The notes: generated by a model from the sequence alone, not told the origin. A stretch of 64,000 nucleotides of DNA from Macrococcus sp. DPC7161 (GCF_004117835.1 NZ_SDSC01000003.1:124001-188000); one strand, 5' to 3'; counted from the stretch's first letter, positions 36,735 through 47,263 are shown. Translations and numbers: made by a program.

Positions 36735-37146
36735 CACAGATCTTTCTGCAGCTCAAGTGCAAATGACAGATGAGCCACAGACGATTCTGCAGCTCAAGTG
36801 CAAACGACAGATGAGCCACAGATCTTTCTGCAGCTCAAGTGCAAACGACAAATGAGCCACAGACGATTCTGCAGCTCAAGTGCAATCGACAGATGAGCCA
36901 CAGACAATTCTGTAGCTCAAGTGCAAATGACAGATGAGCCACAGATCTTTCTGCAGCTCAAGTGCAAACGACAAATGAGCCACAGACGATTCTGCAGCTC
37001 AAGTGCAAACGACAGATGAGCCACAGATCTTTCTGCAGCTCAAGTGCAAACGACAAATGAGCCACAGATAATTTTGCAGCTCAAGTGCAAACGACAGATG
37101 AGCCACAGACAATTCTGTAGCTCAAGTGTGAACGACAGATGAGCCA
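36735..37146. repeat. 41-bp tandem repeat array (about ten units)
   Basis: GCTCAAGTG recurs at 36751, 36792, 36833, 36874, 36915, 36956, 36997, 37038, 37079 and 37120, exactly 41 bp apart, with a 16-bp partial unit before the first. The conserved part is GCTCAAGTGCAAACGACAGA then TGAGCCACAGA. Across each unit boundary TGAGCcaCAGA pairs with TCTGcaGCTCA around a four-base loop that varies (CGAT, TCTT, CAAT, TAAT). 41 is not a multiple of three and no frame is kept, so it is not coding. It fills the acuC to nitrilase gap. Confidence 0.97.
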
Positions 37147-37180
37147 GTGACACATTAATCGTGTCACTGGCTCATCTTAT
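37138..37180. terminator. strong hairpin closing the 41-bp array
   Basis: A 16-bp perfect stem (GATGAGCCAGTGACAC and its complement) with a 7-base loop. It starts within the last repeat unit and shares TGAGCC/GGCTCA with the array hairpins. The T tract is weak on both sides, but its place between convergent genes suggests termination. Confidence 0.7.
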
Positions 37181-37189
37181 ATAGCTATT

Positions 37190-37975
37190 TTAATACAAAT
37201 CACGTCTCATATTATCTATCACTGGGACTGTTTGACGCTGCATACCGACTTCATTAAAATCTATATTTACGGTAAGAATTCCTTCTTGGTCGTCTAATGC
37301 TGCAATGACTTCTCCATATGGATTGACCACTGCTGATTCACCACAATATGTTGCTCCTTGTAATGATTCAATTGGTCCTACTGCATTACATCCTATCACA
37401 AAGCAACTGTTCTCAATAGCTCTTGCTTGTAATAATTTAGACCAATGCACTGCATGTTTACTCGTCCATTGTGCCACAACAAAGATAATTTCCGCGCCTT
37501 CTTTGATTGGCTGACGTATCACTTCAGGAAACCTCAAATCATAACAAATTACTTGTCCCATTTTAGTATCCATAAGTTCAAACGCATGTGGTAAAGATGA
37601 AGCGCCTTTTAAGTATAAATGTTCATCTAACATTGGTACTAGATGCACTTTATCCGTTTGATGTAATAGTTGCCCATTTCGATCCACTGCAAATCCTGTA
37701 TTGTAAATTGCACTATCTTTCTTATTTGAAACACTACCTGCAATAATATTCACATGTTTTTCTTTAGCCAATTGTGCAATAAAAGCATAACTCTTCTTAA
37801 TGTCTTCATCAGCATATTGATCAAGTGTCTTTAATGCATATCCTGTATTCCACATTTCAGGTATTACAACGATATCTGTATCTTCATCAACTTGTTGCAT
37901 TAATTGAATTATTTTTTGTTGGTTTGCCTCAAAATCCGATAATACCACTTCATATTGTAAAACTTGAATCTTCAT
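37190..37975 (-). CDS. carbon-nitrogen hydrolase (nitrilase superfamily)
   Basis: A 261-residue cytoplasmic amidase-type enzyme. The catalytic triad is visible: Glu40 in VVIPEMWNTGY, Lys109 in TDKVHLVPMLDE, and the nucleophile Cys144 in GQVICYDLRFPE. The start is ATG 37975, five bases after GAGGTG. The closest well-known relatives are omega-amidases and deaminated-glutathione amidases, which repair side products of transamination; the substrate here is not determined. It is downstream of ccpA but separated by the ccpA terminator. Confidence 0.87.
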   Translation of the reverse strand: MKIQVLQYEVVLSDFEANQQKIIQLMQQVDEDTDIVVIPEMWNTGYALKTLDQYADEDIKKSYAFIAQLAKEKHVNIIAGSVSNKKDSAIYNTGFAVDRNGQLLHQTDKVHLVPMLDEHLYLKGASSLPHAFELMDTKMGQVICYDLRFPEVIRQPIKEGAEIIFVVAQWTSKHAVHWSKLLQARAIENSCFVIGCNAVGPIESLQGATYCGESAVVNPYGEVIAALDDQEGILTVNIDFNEVGMQRQTVPVIDNMRRDLY

Positions 37976-37989
37976 CATTTCACCTCAAT

Positions 37990-38020
37990 ATAAAATAAAG
38001 GCGAGGCTATGCCTCACCTT
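37990..38020 (-). terminator. terminator of ccpA
   Basis: On the minus strand AAGGTGAGGC and GCCTCGCCTT form the stem with a three-base loop followed by TATTTTATATT. Confidence 0.82.
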
Positions 38021-38022
38021 AC

Positions 38023-39012
38023 TTATTTTGTTGTGCCACGGTAATCAATTGAATATGGCAATATAACATGCTTATCTTCAATGTTTTCATCGTTCATATA
38101 TTTTGTTAATAAGCGCATACCTACTGCACCTATATCGTATAATGGTTGTTTCACACTTGATAATTTAGGTCGTACCATATGTACTAATCGTGTGTTATTG
38201 AATGTCACGACTTGTAAATCTTCAGGTACTTTTAATCCTAAATCTATCGCTTTATGTACGATACCAATTGCTTGTTCATCACTAATACATAATACTGCAT
38301 CTGGTTTTTCTTTATGGATTTGCTCGAATGCTTTTTCGCCATCTAAATATTTTTCTTTACCAATATAAACAGCATCTTCATTAAATTTAATTTGGTGTTT
38401 ATTCAATACAGATTTCATGCTTTCTAATACATCATGATGTGCTTTGACTGAATAGCCTCCACCAACGAATGCAAATTTTTTCGCACCATCTTGAATTAAT
38501 TTTTCTGTAATTTCTTCAGCTGCTTTTTTGTAGTCAATATTAACTGATGGTAATACTGATGCTTGATCTTGTGAACCTGAGATAACGACAGGCACACTTG
38601 TTGAATTGATCATTTCAATTGTTTCAGTTGATAAAGTACCACCTAAGAAAATAATACCATCTACTTGTTTCGATAATAAGTTATTGAATATTTCTCTTTC
38701 TTTTTGCTCATCATTGTCTGAATTCGAAATAATCGTTTGATATTTATACATTGTCGCAATATCTTCTAAACCACGTGCTAGTTCTGAATAATAAATATTT
38801 GAAATATCCGGAATAATCACACCAACAGTTGTTGTCTTCTTGCTTGCCAATCCTCTTGCAACTGCATTCGGTCTATAGTTTAATCGTTTAATGACTTCAT
38901 TGACTTTGTCTCTAGTTGCTGGTTTCACATTAGGATTTCCATTAACAACACGAGAAACTGTAGCCATTGATACATTTGCTTCTCTTGCGACATCATATAT
39001 TGTAATTGTCAT
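38023..39012 (-). CDS. ccpA: catabolite control protein A
   Basis: LacI-family master regulator of carbon catabolite control; with HPr-Ser46-P it binds cre sites. Start is ATG 39012 behind GGAGG ([20 protein letters not shown]), giving 329 residues as in S. aureus. Residues 1-55 are the helix-turn-helix and hinge ([20 protein letters not shown]), the rest the periplasmic-binding-protein-like effector domain. A cre-like sequence lies at 39028-39041 just upstream, suggesting autoregulation. Upstream neighbour aroA is closed by its own terminator. Confidence 0.97.
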   Translation of the reverse strand: MTITIYDVAREANVSMATVSRVVNGNPNVKPATRDKVNEVIKRLNYRPNAVARGLASKKTTTVGVIIPDISNIYYSELARGLEDIATMYKYQTIISNSDNDEQKEREIFNNLLSKQVDGIIFLGGTLSTETIEMINSTSVPVVISGSQDQASVLPSVNIDYKKAAEEITEKLIQDGAKKFAFVGGGYSVKAHHDVLESMKSVLNKHQIKFNEDAVYIGKEKYLDGEKAFEQIHKEKPDAVLCISDEQAIGIVHKAIDLGLKVPEDLQVVTFNNTRLVHMVRPKLSSVKQPLYDIGAVGMRLLTKYMNDENIEDKHVILPYSIDYRGTTK

Positions 39013-39027
39013 AATTGCCTCCATTAT

Positions 39028-39041
39028 TGTAATCGTTTTAT
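39028..39041. promoter_or_regulatory. cre-like sequence upstream of ccpA
   Basis: TGTAATCGTTTTAT matches 12 of 14 positions of TGWAANCGNTNWCA and shares its first twelve bases with the acsA cre. It ends 15 bp before the ccpA start codon, so CcpA would block elongation or initiation. Autoregulation of ccpA through a cre is known in other staphylococci. Confidence 0.45.
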
Positions 39042-39111
39042 TTATTATTCTAGCACGTTTTCATTTAGTTTTCATTAATAAAGATTAAAAAATTAAACAA
39101 TGCTTTTATAC

Positions 39112-39143
39112 AAAAAATTAGCAGAGCAATTGCTCTACTAATA
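39112..39143 (-). terminator. terminator of aroA
   Basis: On the minus strand TTAGTAGAGCAATTGCTCTGCTAA folds into a near-perfect stem, followed by TTTTTTG. It lies 70 bp after the aroA stop. Confidence 0.85.
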
Positions 39144-39211
39144 TTTTCAAATTCTATTTATCTTAGAAATTTAATATTTATTATTTTTTTTAAATGATAC
39201 TATTTAATGAA

Positions 39212-40282
39212 TTACATCTTCATTCTAAATGCATTAACTGATTCATAAAATGCATCAAACTCTTTAATATTCATTTGTTGTGCACTATCACTTAATGCAA
39301 GTTCAGGATTTGGATGTACTTCAGCCATTACACCATCTGCTCCAACTGCGATTGCTGCGCGAGCAACTGGTAACATAATGTCTTTACGGCCTGTTGAGTG
39401 CGTCACATCAACTAATACTGGTAAATGTGTGCCTTGTTTTAAAATCGGTACTGCCGAAATATCTAATGTGTTTCTTGTTGCATTTTCATAAGTTCTAATA
39501 CCGCGTTCACAAAGAATGATATTTTTGTTTCCTTGTGCATAAATGTATTCTGCTGCATATATAAATTCTTCAATTGTTGCACTTAAACCACGTTTTAATA
39601 ATACGGGTTTGTTCGTTTTACCAACTTCTTTTAATAGTTCGAAGTTTTGCATGTTTCTTGCACCAATTTGGAATACATCTACATACGGATCTGCAAGTTC
39701 AAAATGCGCAGGATGTACAATTTCAGATACAACGTTTAAATCATATTTTTCTCCAATTGACTTTAAAATTTCTAATCCTTCTTTACCTAACCCTTGGAAG
39801 TCATATGGTGATGTTCTTGGTTTAAATGCGCCACCGCGAATAAATTTTTCACCTTTCGCATGTAAGTTCTTAGCAACTGCTTCTACTTGCTCATAAGATT
39901 CTACCGAACATGGTCCAAAGACAAAAATCTTTTCTTCGCCACCAATAATGGCTTTATTTTTAAACTCGACAATCGTGTCTTCTTCTTTTAACCTTCTAGA
40001 AACTAATAAATGTTTCTCAGATTCTGATTGTTGTAATTTTGTTGAGGCTTTAAAAATCTCTTTAAACAATTGTTTAATATCATTATCATCAAATGGCCCT
40101 TCATTTAAATCAATCAATTGATTTAGCATATCTTTTTCTCGCTCAGGATCATAAATATTAACGCCTTGTTTGCGCTTTTCTACACCAATCTTTTTAGCGA
40201 TTTCGCCTCTTTCTGATAATAACTTTAACAATTCAATATTGATCGTTTCAATACGTTCACGTAATTGATTTAATTCGCTCAT
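39212..40282 (-). CDS. aroA: bifunctional DAHP synthase / chorismate mutase
   Basis: First step of the shikimate pathway (PEP plus erythrose 4-phosphate to DAHP), fused to chorismate mutase. Residues 1-85 are an AroQ-type mutase domain ([20 protein letters not shown]; Arg, Lys and Glu positions conserved), which also senses chorismate or prephenate for feedback control. Residues 90-356 are the KDO8P-synthase-like DAHP synthase barrel ([44 protein letters not shown]). GAGGTG precedes the ATG. Same arrangement as Bacillus AroA(G), next to ccpA and ytxGH. Confidence 0.96.
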   Translation of the reverse strand: MSELNQLRERIETINIELLKLLSERGEIAKKIGVEKRKQGVNIYDPEREKDMLNQLIDLNEGPFDDNDIKQLFKEIFKASTKLQQSESEKHLLVSRRLKEEDTIVEFKNKAIIGGEEKIFVFGPCSVESYEQVEAVAKNLHAKGEKFIRGGAFKPRTSPYDFQGLGKEGLEILKSIGEKYDLNVVSEIVHPAHFELADPYVDVFQIGARNMQNFELLKEVGKTNKPVLLKRGLSATIEEFIYAAEYIYAQGNKNIILCERGIRTYENATRNTLDISAVPILKQGTHLPVLVDVTHSTGRKDIMLPVARAAIAVGADGVMAEVHPNPELALSDSAQQMNIKEFDAFYESVNAFRMKM

Positions 40283-40290
40283 AATTCACC

Positions 40291-40324
40291 TCAAAAAAAA
40301 TAGTAGTACAATGACTACTATTTT
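40291..40324 (-). terminator. hairpin after the YtxH-like gene
   Basis: AAAATAGTAGT and ACTACTATTTT form a stem on the minus strand followed by TTTT; its T tract adjoins the ribosome binding site of aroA. Confidence 0.75.
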
Positions 40325-40339
40325 ATCATAAGCTTAAAT

Positions 40340-40744
40340 TTATTTGTTTAATTTTGTTTGTTGCTTTAAAGTTTCTGTTTCAATAATTGTTTTTTTACGT
40401 TCTTCTTCTGCCTCTTCCTTAATTGGCAATTCTTTATCAACAATCGCAATTGGTTCTTTTAATTGATCATTATTCACTTCTTTTTTAATTGCATCTTGTT
40501 GTGCTTTAATTTCTGGATTTGTTTGATTTTGTTTTTGTTCTAATTTATCTTTAATATCAACAAATTTATCACCGATATCTTGTTGCAGTGCTTTACCTGA
40601 TTTTTGTGCAACCATTAAACCAATAACAGATCCTACAAATAATCCTAAACTAATCCCTATTGTTAAATCTCTTTGTAATGTATTTTTCTTCATTTCATAT
40701 TCTTTCACAGTATGTGTATGTAAATCTCTATTGTAAGTTTCCAT
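40340..40744 (-). CDS. ytxH: YtxH-like membrane protein
   Basis: A 134-residue protein with one membrane segment (LTIGISLGLFVGSVIGLMVAQ, about 27-47), followed by the YtxH-type SGKALQQDIGDKFVDIKDKL and a long charged helix rich in Lys, Glu and Gln. AGGAGG precedes the ATG. It is in the same place as Bacillus ytxH (after ytxG, before aroA and ccpA), where the genes are stress-induced. No function is known. Confidence 0.82.
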   Translation of the reverse strand: METYNRDLHTHTVKEYEMKKNTLQRDLTIGISLGLFVGSVIGLMVAQKSGKALQQDIGDKFVDIKDKLEQKQNQTNPEIKAQQDAIKKEVNNDQLKEPIAIVDKELPIKEEAEEERKKTIIETETLKQQTKLNK

Positions 40745-40756
40745 ATTATTGCCTCC

Positions 40757-40793
40757 TAAAAAAAGAAATGTACTTTATATAAAGTACATTCCC
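40757..40793 (-). terminator. hairpin between ytxG and ytxH
   Basis: GAATGTACTTTATATAAAGT continues to a full palindrome around GTACTTTATATAAAGTAC, with TTTCTTTTTTT after it on the minus strand. Confidence 0.75.
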
Positions 40794-40820
40794 TTAATTT
40801 CACACATTAAACTAAATATT

Positions 40821-41300
40821 TTATTGAATATCTTCTTTTACAACTTGTTCATTTAATGGTGCTGATTTAAAGTTTGGTGCATTACGACGTTCTTTACGTA
40901 ATTGCCATTTGTCAGCTAATTCCATCGCAACATTTGACCATTGAACGACTTGAGAAATTTTCTCTTCGTTTTGAGAAATGTTGTGTGTAATTGAACTTGT
41001 TACATTGTCTACTGAAGAATTTAAATGTTGTACTGTTGTACCAACACCTTTAACTGCATCGACAACTGCATTTAAACGTAATGATTTGTCTTGAACATCT
41101 TCTACTAAACGATTTGTTTTATGTAATAAATCTGTTGATTCACGCGTAATCCCTTGAACTTGACCTTCGATACCGTCTAAAGTTTTTGCAACGTGATCTA
41201 AGTTTTTCTTAACTGATAATAAAACTACAACGATGCCAATACATAAAATTAAAAATGCTACTGCAGCCACAATGCCTGCTACTGGTAATAACCATTCCAT
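40821..41300 (-). CDS. ytxG: DUF948 protein (YtxG-like)
   Basis: A 159-residue protein anchored by an N-terminal helix (LLPVAGIVAAVAFLILCIGIVVVLLSV in the first 30 residues; 20 or so hydrophobic). The cytoplasmic remainder is a DUF948 coiled coil with polar heptads (LDHVAKTLDGIEGQVQGITR; LNSSVDNVTSSITHNISQNE), reminiscent of methyl-accepting protein helices. GGAGG precedes the ATG. Context equals Bacillus ytxG. Function unknown, stress association likely by analogy. Confidence 0.83.
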   Translation of the reverse strand: MEWLLPVAGIVAAVAFLILCIGIVVVLLSVKKNLDHVAKTLDGIEGQVQGITRESTDLLHKTNRLVEDVQDKSLRLNAVVDAVKGVGTTVQHLNSSVDNVTSSITHNISQNEEKISQVVQWSNVAMELADKWQLRKERRNAPNFKSAPLNEQVVKEDIQ

Positions 41301-41385
41301 AATAACGCCTCCATTTTTCTTGTTGATATTCTTAAATTACCCCGATGATTAAACGTTAAAACATATTCAATACAATCTTATCAAA

Positions 41386-42678
41386 CTATTTTAAATTTTC
41401 ATATGCTTTTTGAATTTTTTGAATATCACCAGCACCCATAAAGATGATGACATCATTTTCAAATGCTTTCAAATCAGCTACTGTTTCTTCAGTAATTAAT
41501 GAAGCATTTGGAATTAAATTTTGTAGATCTTTAATTGTTAATTCACCACTTGCCTCACGTGCTGATCCAAAGATATCACATAAAAATACTTTATCTGCAG
41601 GTTTTAAACTGTCAGCAAAATCTTGTAAAAAAGCTTGTGTTCTAGAAAACGTATGTGGTTGGAACACTGCAACAATTTTTCTAGTTGGGTATTTTTTGTT
41701 TGCCGATTCTAATGTTGCTTTGATTTCTGTTGGATGGTGTGCATAATCATCAACTAAAATTTGATTTTGATGTTTCTTCTCAGCAAAACGGCGTTTCACA
41801 CCACCAAAAGTTTGTAATGCATCTTTAATTAAAATAATATCTAACTTTTCTAAATAGCAAATCGTAATTACCGCTAATGCATTTAAAACTTGATGATTAC
41901 CAAACATCGGTGTTGTGAATCTTTCATAAAATTCACCATCAATGTAAACATCAAATGAAGTACCTAATTCAGATGACTCTACATTTTTAGCAATGACTTT
42001 ATTATCTTCATTAAATCCATAATAATAAGTTGGCACTAATGCATTTAAATCTTTTAAGTTTTCATCATCACCACAAGCGACAATGCCTTTTTTAACTTTG
42101 CGACTCATTTCTTGGAATGCATTAAATACATCACTCATTGATGCAAAATAATCCGGATGATCAAAGTCAATATTTGTAATAATAGCATAATCTGGTGTAT
42201 AGCTTAAGAAATGACGGCGATATTCACACGCTTCAAATGCAAAGTACTCACTATTCGGTAAGCCCATACCCGTCCCATCACCAATTAAAAATGATGTTTT
42301 CTTAGCACCATTCATTACATGAGATAAAAGTCCTGTCGTACTTGTTTTACCATGTGAACCTGTAACAGCGATAGAAATAAATTCATTCATAAATTGACCT
42401 AAGAAGTCATGATATCTCACGACTTCTAAACCTAATTCATGTGCTGCCACAATTTCTTCATGGTCATCACTGAATGCATTTCCAGCAATGACTTTCATAC
42501 CCGGTTGAATATTTTCTTTATTAAAAGGCAAGATTTTAATCCCTTTATCGCGTAAAGCAATTTCAGTAAAAAATTCTTTTTCAATATCTGAACCTTGTAC
42601 TGTTTCACCCATATCAAATAAGATTTGAGCTAAAGCACTCATTCCTGAACCTTTGATTCCTACAAAATGATATAACAT
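41386..42678 (-). CDS. murC: UDP-N-acetylmuramate-L-alanine ligase
   Basis: Adds L-alanine to UDP-MurNAc, starting the peptidoglycan stem peptide in the cytoplasm. The 430-residue Mur ligase has the UDP-binding glycine motif [13 protein letters not shown] (5-17), the ATP loop [12 protein letters not shown] (105-116), the central domain motif CEYRRHF and C-terminal [12 protein letters not shown]. It follows sftA by 14 bp on the same strand, so cell-wall precursor synthesis and chromosome segregation genes are co-transcribed. Confidence 0.97.
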   Translation of the reverse strand: MLYHFVGIKGSGMSALAQILFDMGETVQGSDIEKEFFTEIALRDKGIKILPFNKENIQPGMKVIAGNAFSDDHEEIVAAHELGLEVVRYHDFLGQFMNEFISIAVTGSHGKTSTTGLLSHVMNGAKKTSFLIGDGTGMGLPNSEYFAFEACEYRRHFLSYTPDYAIITNIDFDHPDYFASMSDVFNAFQEMSRKVKKGIVACGDDENLKDLNALVPTYYYGFNEDNKVIAKNVESSELGTSFDVYIDGEFYERFTTPMFGNHQVLNALAVITICYLEKLDIILIKDALQTFGGVKRRFAEKKHQNQILVDDYAHHPTEIKATLESANKKYPTRKIVAVFQPHTFSRTQAFLQDFADSLKPADKVFLCDIFGSAREASGELTIKDLQNLIPNASLITEETVADLKAFENDVIIFMGAGDIQKIQKAYENLK

Positions 42679-42692
42679 GTTTACACTCCTTA

Positions 42693-45659
42693 TTAATACT
42701 CTGATTGTTTTTCAGTGATTAACACTGCTCTCGGCTTAGATCCATTTTGACCGCTGATGTAACCGAGTTCTTCTAATTGATCTACGATACGTGCAGCACG
42801 ATTGTATCCAATTTGGAATCGTCTTTGAATCAATGATGTTGAAATATGACCTTCATCAATCATATAATCACATATTTCATCAAACAGTTCATCTTTTGGT
42901 TGTTCTGATACTTTTTTCAACAATGTTTCTTGTTGGAATAAGTAATTCGGCTCACCTTGAGACTTCACATATTGAACAACTTGATCAATTTCATCATCTG
43001 ATACGTAACAACCTTGTATTCTTATTGGTTTATTCATTCCATTACCAAGGTACAGCATATCACCATTACCTAGCAATTTTTCTGCTCCACCAACATCTAA
43101 AATCGTTCTTGAATCAACTTGAGAAGATACCATAAACGCAATACGTGTCGGTACATTCGCTTTAATTAAACCAGTAATCACATTTACAGATGGTCTTTGC
43201 GTTGCAAGGATTAAGTGAATACCACATGCTCTTGCTTTTTGAGCAATACGCGCAATGGCATGTTCAACATCTTGAGGTGCAACCATCATTAAATCTGCTA
43301 ATTCATCAATAACTACAACAATCTTTGGCATTCTATCTTGATATGCGGCTTTTTGATTGTATGCTGTAATATTTCGAACATGTAAATCAGCAAACACTTT
43401 ATAACGACGTTCCATCTCCTCAACAACCCATTTTAAGCTTTCTGTAGCAGCTTTCACATCTGTAATCACAGGTGCGATTAAATGTGGTAAATCATTGTAA
43501 GGTGCAAGTTCTACCATTTTAGGGTCAATCAATAATAATTTTAATTCATTTGGGTTATTGCGATATAAAAGTGATACTAAAATTGAATTAATTGCTACAG
43601 ACTTACCAGAACCTGTTGCCCCAGCAATCAATCCGTGTGGCATTTTCGCAATATCCATAATCATTGGTTCGTTATTAATACGCACACCTAAAGCAACACT
43701 TAAATGAGATTCAGCAAACTTCAATTTCTTACTAAGTTGTACTTCACTTAAATTAACATTACGTGTTTCTTTATTAGGTACTTCCACACCAACTAAACTT
43801 GTACCAGGTATTGGCGCTTCAATTCGAATATCTTTAGCAGCAAGTGCCATTTTAATATCATCTTGTAAGTTCGTAATACGACTTACTTTAACACCTTTTT
43901 CAACAGATAATTCAAACCTTGTAACAGATGGTCCTACAACAACATTTTCAACAGTTGCAGGGACATTAAAATGATAAAAAGCATCATTCAATTGAGCAGC
44001 TTGCTCATCAATCGCTTCTTGATCAAAGGTCATTTTATCTTCAGGACGCAATAAACTTACAGGTGGTAATAGATATTTGGGTCCAATGCGTTTCTTTTCT
44101 TTTTGTTCTACAGTCTGTTGCACCTTTTGAATAGGTTGTTCAACTTCAGTTTTAGGTGGTACTGTGTTTTGATCCGTGAGTGCGTTCGTTACATTCGATT
44201 CATCTGTTGCCACTTCAACAACGGATGGTTTCGCAGTAACTTGATTTGGAATATCTTGATTTTCTTTTATCTTACGTTTCGCTTCCATCCATTTTTTCTT
44301 GTCACTTGGTGTCATCACAACATTAAACGGAGAAACGCGCTCTTTCATAACTGGTTTCAATACCGGTTCTAAAGACTTCACATCTTTAATATTGCCCGTA
44401 AATTCATTATTCTGCACTTCTATAGCTCTTGAAAGGGCAACATCATGATATGTATCTTCTACAGGTGATACATTGTTTTGTTGATGTTCATTGTCTTCAA
44501 ATGATGTATTATCATCTGATTCAAAGTTCGTTTCTTCTTGAATATCATCTGTATCCATTTCTTCAAATGTGACATCATCAAATGATGTATCCTCTGATAA
44601 ATCATCATATACATCAATCGTATCTAACTCTAAATTAGCGACTTCATCATCTTGCACTTCTTCAAATGTCACATTTTCTTCAATGAATTCATTTGTAACT
44701 TCTGGTTCATCGACTTTAACCAAATCTGCATCTGTTAAAGCAATGACTTCATTATCTTCTTCAACCATTTTGACTTCATTTTCAACTGGCGTTTCTTGTG
44801 TCGACACTACTGCTTGTTCTTCTTTAAATTCTTGAGTTTCAAGTGGTAAATGTTGCTTTGGTTCATGTGGAATCTGTAATGGTGTTTCAGTCTCAATACG
44901 TTCAACATCATCTTTTTGTTGCATCATTTTCTCAATTTCAGATTCTTGAAGTTTAATACGTTCACGATTCTCCTGAAACTCTTTTTGGCGTCTTAATTTC
45001 TTTTCACGCTCTCTTCTAATTTCAGCGACAATTTGTGACGCATAAATATTTTCTATATTTACGGTATTGTCTTCTTTACGATATGTCGGTGTTTCAGGTC
45101 TTTTTTCAATCGCCTTTTGACCTTCTAACTTCTTCACAGGTTGAAATATTGATCGATTTTCCGGAGGCTTTTTAGTGCCATAAATCGCACTTGGCACTTC
45201 CGAAGCCTTAAATATCGGTTTATGTACTTGATAATCTTTAGAAGTAAACTTAGGTTTTTCTCTTTTAGGTACATAAGATTGATATTTTGGTTCTGTCATT
45301 GACTCGTAAGTCGTCTTTTGCCTTTTAGGTTGATATGAAGGTGTTACAGCATCACGATGGCTTTCTGAGTTGAAGGTACCATTTTTTTCACGCCTTCTTT
45401 GTCTTCTCGGCACATAGTCACTTACGAAACCTGACGTATCATGCTCATATTCTGGTTTTTGAATCTGTTGATGATGTGAATGATGATCTTCAATATGTTC
45501 CTTTTGTTCATGATTTACACGTACATTATCCACATTTAAAGGGAATCTAAATTTCCCTTTTGGTCTTTTATACACATCATTCGTATCAACTGGTATGTCT
45601 GCTTCATTACTATGTGATGTGGTCTCATTCGGTCCAAATAATTTATCAAACCAACTCAT
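42693..45659 (-). CDS. sftA: FtsK/SpoIIIE-type DNA translocase SftA
   Basis: Septum-associated ATPase that moves chromosome ends out of the division plane. The 988-residue protein has no transmembrane segments, unlike FtsK or SpoIIIE, which marks it as the SftA/YtpT type. Residues 1-500 are low-complexity: basic at first, then strongly acidic at about 270-405. The motor follows, with Walker [13 protein letters not shown] (Lys686), Walker [13 protein letters not shown], and a C-terminal gamma winged helix ([20 protein letters not shown]) that reads KOPS/SRS-type sequences. Starts four bases after the ytpR stop. Confidence 0.92.
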   Translation of the reverse strand: MSWFDKLFGPNETTSHSNEADIPVDTNDVYKRPKGKFRFPLNVDNVRVNHEQKEHIEDHHSHHQQIQKPEYEHDTSGFVSDYVPRRQRRREKNGTFNSESHRDAVTPSYQPKRQKTTYESMTEPKYQSYVPKREKPKFTSKDYQVHKPIFKASEVPSAIYGTKKPPENRSIFQPVKKLEGQKAIEKRPETPTYRKEDNTVNIENIYASQIVAEIRREREKKLRRQKEFQENRERIKLQESEIEKMMQQKDDVERIETETPLQIPHEPKQHLPLETQEFKEEQAVVSTQETPVENEVKMVEEDNEVIALTDADLVKVDEPEVTNEFIEENVTFEEVQDDEVANLELDTIDVYDDLSEDTSFDDVTFEEMDTDDIQEETNFESDDNTSFEDNEHQQNNVSPVEDTYHDVALSRAIEVQNNEFTGNIKDVKSLEPVLKPVMKERVSPFNVVMTPSDKKKWMEAKRKIKENQDIPNQVTAKPSVVEVATDESNVTNALTDQNTVPPKTEVEQPIQKVQQTVEQKEKKRIGPKYLLPPVSLLRPEDKMTFDQEAIDEQAAQLNDAFYHFNVPATVENVVVGPSVTRFELSVEKGVKVSRITNLQDDIKMALAAKDIRIEAPIPGTSLVGVEVPNKETRNVNLSEVQLSKKLKFAESHLSVALGVRINNEPMIMDIAKMPHGLIAGATGSGKSVAINSILVSLLYRNNPNELKLLLIDPKMVELAPYNDLPHLIAPVITDVKAATESLKWVVEEMERRYKVFADLHVRNITAYNQKAAYQDRMPKIVVVIDELADLMMVAPQDVEHAIARIAQKARACGIHLILATQRPSVNVITGLIKANVPTRIAFMVSSQVDSRTILDVGGAEKLLGNGDMLYLGNGMNKPIRIQGCYVSDDEIDQVVQYVKSQGEPNYLFQQETLLKKVSEQPKDELFDEICDYMIDEGHISTSLIQRRFQIGYNRAARIVDQLEELGYISGQNGSKPRAVLITEKQSEY

Positions 45660-45663
45660 CTCA

Positions 45664-46269
45664 TCACCCTTTTATCGCTTTAAAGAAATCTTGACCAATT
45701 TCATATTGATCATCTAATACTAAAATACCTTTTTTCTCCTCTGAATCCGTTAAACCTAATTCACGTTCAGAACAAATCATGCCACTTGAAGGCACACCAC
45801 GTAATTCAGCATCTTTAATTAACATACCACTTGGCATTACAGCGCCTACTTTGGCAACAACAACCTTTTGACCTTGTGCGATATTTTTTGCACCACAAAC
45901 AATTTGTAACGTCTCTGTACCCACATTCACATTTGTAATATTTAATTTATCAGCATTTGGGTGCTTTTCACACGTTTCAACAAAACCTACAACAAATTTC
46001 GGTGATAAATCAACTTCTAAAGGCTTTTCTAATCCTTTTTCTAAAAGCACTGCATTTAATTTTTCGATAAATGCTTCTGTTAATGTCACTTGACCTTGCT
46101 CATCTAAAGGTAATGCATCTTTCACTGATTTTACGTTGTATCCTACAACTTTATTATCTTTTTTAATTGTAGTGATATCACCATTTGTTTCATATTCAAA
46201 TGGTCCTGACACAGGTTCAACTGTAATAAATAAGTAGTCGCCAACTTTTTCATTGTAAAAAATATTCAT
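45664..46269 (-). CDS. ytpR: YtpR family tRNA-binding domain protein
   Basis: A 201-residue protein: an N-terminal DUF4479 region (MNIFYNEKVGDYLFITVEPV) followed by an EMAP/OB-fold tRNA-binding domain (FVVGFVETCEKHPNADKLNI; LQIVCGAKNIAQGQKVVVAK; MICSERELGL). The domain equals the one fused to PheT and MetG in other proteins. The substrate RNA is not known. Lies between ytpQ and sftA as in Bacillus. Confidence 0.9.
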   Translation of the reverse strand: MNIFYNEKVGDYLFITVEPVSGPFEYETNGDITTIKKDNKVVGYNVKSVKDALPLDEQGQVTLTEAFIEKLNAVLLEKGLEKPLEVDLSPKFVVGFVETCEKHPNADKLNITNVNVGTETLQIVCGAKNIAQGQKVVVAKVGAVMPSGMLIKDAELRGVPSSGMICSERELGLTDSEEKKGILVLDDQYEIGQDFFKAIKG

Positions 46270-46304
46270 GATAATTCTCCTATGTATGTAAGATTTTTAT
46301 GTAT

Positions 46305-47168
46305 TTATTGATTTTTATTTTGTTTTTCCGCTTCAAATCGTTTTCTATTAGCTTCAATGCGTTCAATGGCTGCCTTATCTCTCTTTGCATTGTTCTTACC
46401 TAAAATAAATACCGGTGTTAATTGGTCATTTTCATATTGGAATGATAAAGATGTAATTGGAATTAATCCATTAGCAAAGAATTGCATCATCATTTGCGCT
46501 AATACATCGTATCCAGTTTCATTTTGAATATCTGCAATTAAAAGTAAATCCCCATGAGGTACACAAACCATCATTTCACCAGTAATTTGTGATTTAAATT
46601 CTTGAAGCAACTTTTTATTTAATATTTTAGAAGCATCATATCCATCGTTTTTATTGAAGAAGTAAAACGTATTACCACTAACTGTATCTGTTTTATAAGA
46701 CATATCCAGTCTTAAAACATTGAATAATGCAATAGTATGTATATCCTCTTTGCTTAATTTAAGTTCAGATAGCATTGATTCATCTATTAATCGATATGTA
46801 TCTCCTAAATCTACTGCATAGTAGATGTTCGTTTCTGCAGTATGCTCAGTAATCACTAATGCCTTACCTTCTGCTTCTTTTTTAAAGCTTGTAGAACGAA
46901 TAACGGGCATAATCTTTTTCTGGTCGATGCCAGCAACTGATTGTGCTTTCATTGCTCGAATCGATGCTTCGATATAATATGCAACCTCATCCACAATCTT
47001 TGGGTTGTTTTTATATTTTGCAACGACTGGACTTAATTTAATTGTTAACCCTTTTTGATTGTCCAGTCGCTCAACTCTTAATGTTTCTTCTTTTCTATCA
47101 TATTGATAGCGCACGACATTTAAATCTAAAGATGCAATGAGTGCATCTCTCATTTCAAAAACATTCAT
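46305..47168 (-). CDS. ytpQ: DUF1444 protein (YtpQ-like)
   Basis: A 287-residue cytoplasmic protein of the DUF1444 family. Start ATG 47168 (MNVFEMRDALIASLDL) is behind AAGGAGTG; the upstream extension lacks a signal. Conserved parts are TIKLSPVVAKYKNNPKIVDE, KIMPVIRSTSF and MVCVPHGDLLLIADIQNETG. No activity is known for the family. The genetic context ytpP-ytpQ-ytpR-sftA is shared with Bacillus. Confidence 0.88.
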   Translation of the reverse strand: MNVFEMRDALIASLDLNVVRYQYDRKEETLRVERLDNQKGLTIKLSPVVAKYKNNPKIVDEVAYYIEASIRAMKAQSVAGIDQKKIMPVIRSTSFKKEAEGKALVITEHTAETNIYYAVDLGDTYRLIDESMLSELKLSKEDIHTIALFNVLRLDMSYKTDTVSGNTFYFFNKNDGYDASKILNKKLLQEFKSQITGEMMVCVPHGDLLLIADIQNETGYDVLAQMMMQFFANGLIPITSLSFQYENDQLTPVFILGKNNAKRDKAAIERIEANRKRFEAEKQNKNQ

Positions 47169-47231
47169 TTTGCCACTCCTTACATAACTTCTATTGTACA
47201 ATAAATATGCCCTTTACAAAAGCACTAGCCA

Positions 47232-47263
47232 AAACAAAACGGGAAACAGCCGTTTCCCGTTTA
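47232..47263 (-). terminator. hairpin after ytpP
   Basis: AAACGGGAAAC and GTTTCCCGTTT form a perfect 11-bp stem with a GGCT loop and TTGTTTTG after it on the minus strand. Confidence 0.82.

Noticed and set aside
36735-37146. 41-bp array considered as CRISPR
   Set aside because: The whole 41-bp period is repeated; there are no unique spacers between fixed repeats and no cas genes nearby.
44569-44835. 88-aa Ser/Thr-rich plus-strand ORF inside sftA
   Set aside because: It is the antisense reading of the acidic Asp/Glu/Val linker of sftA.
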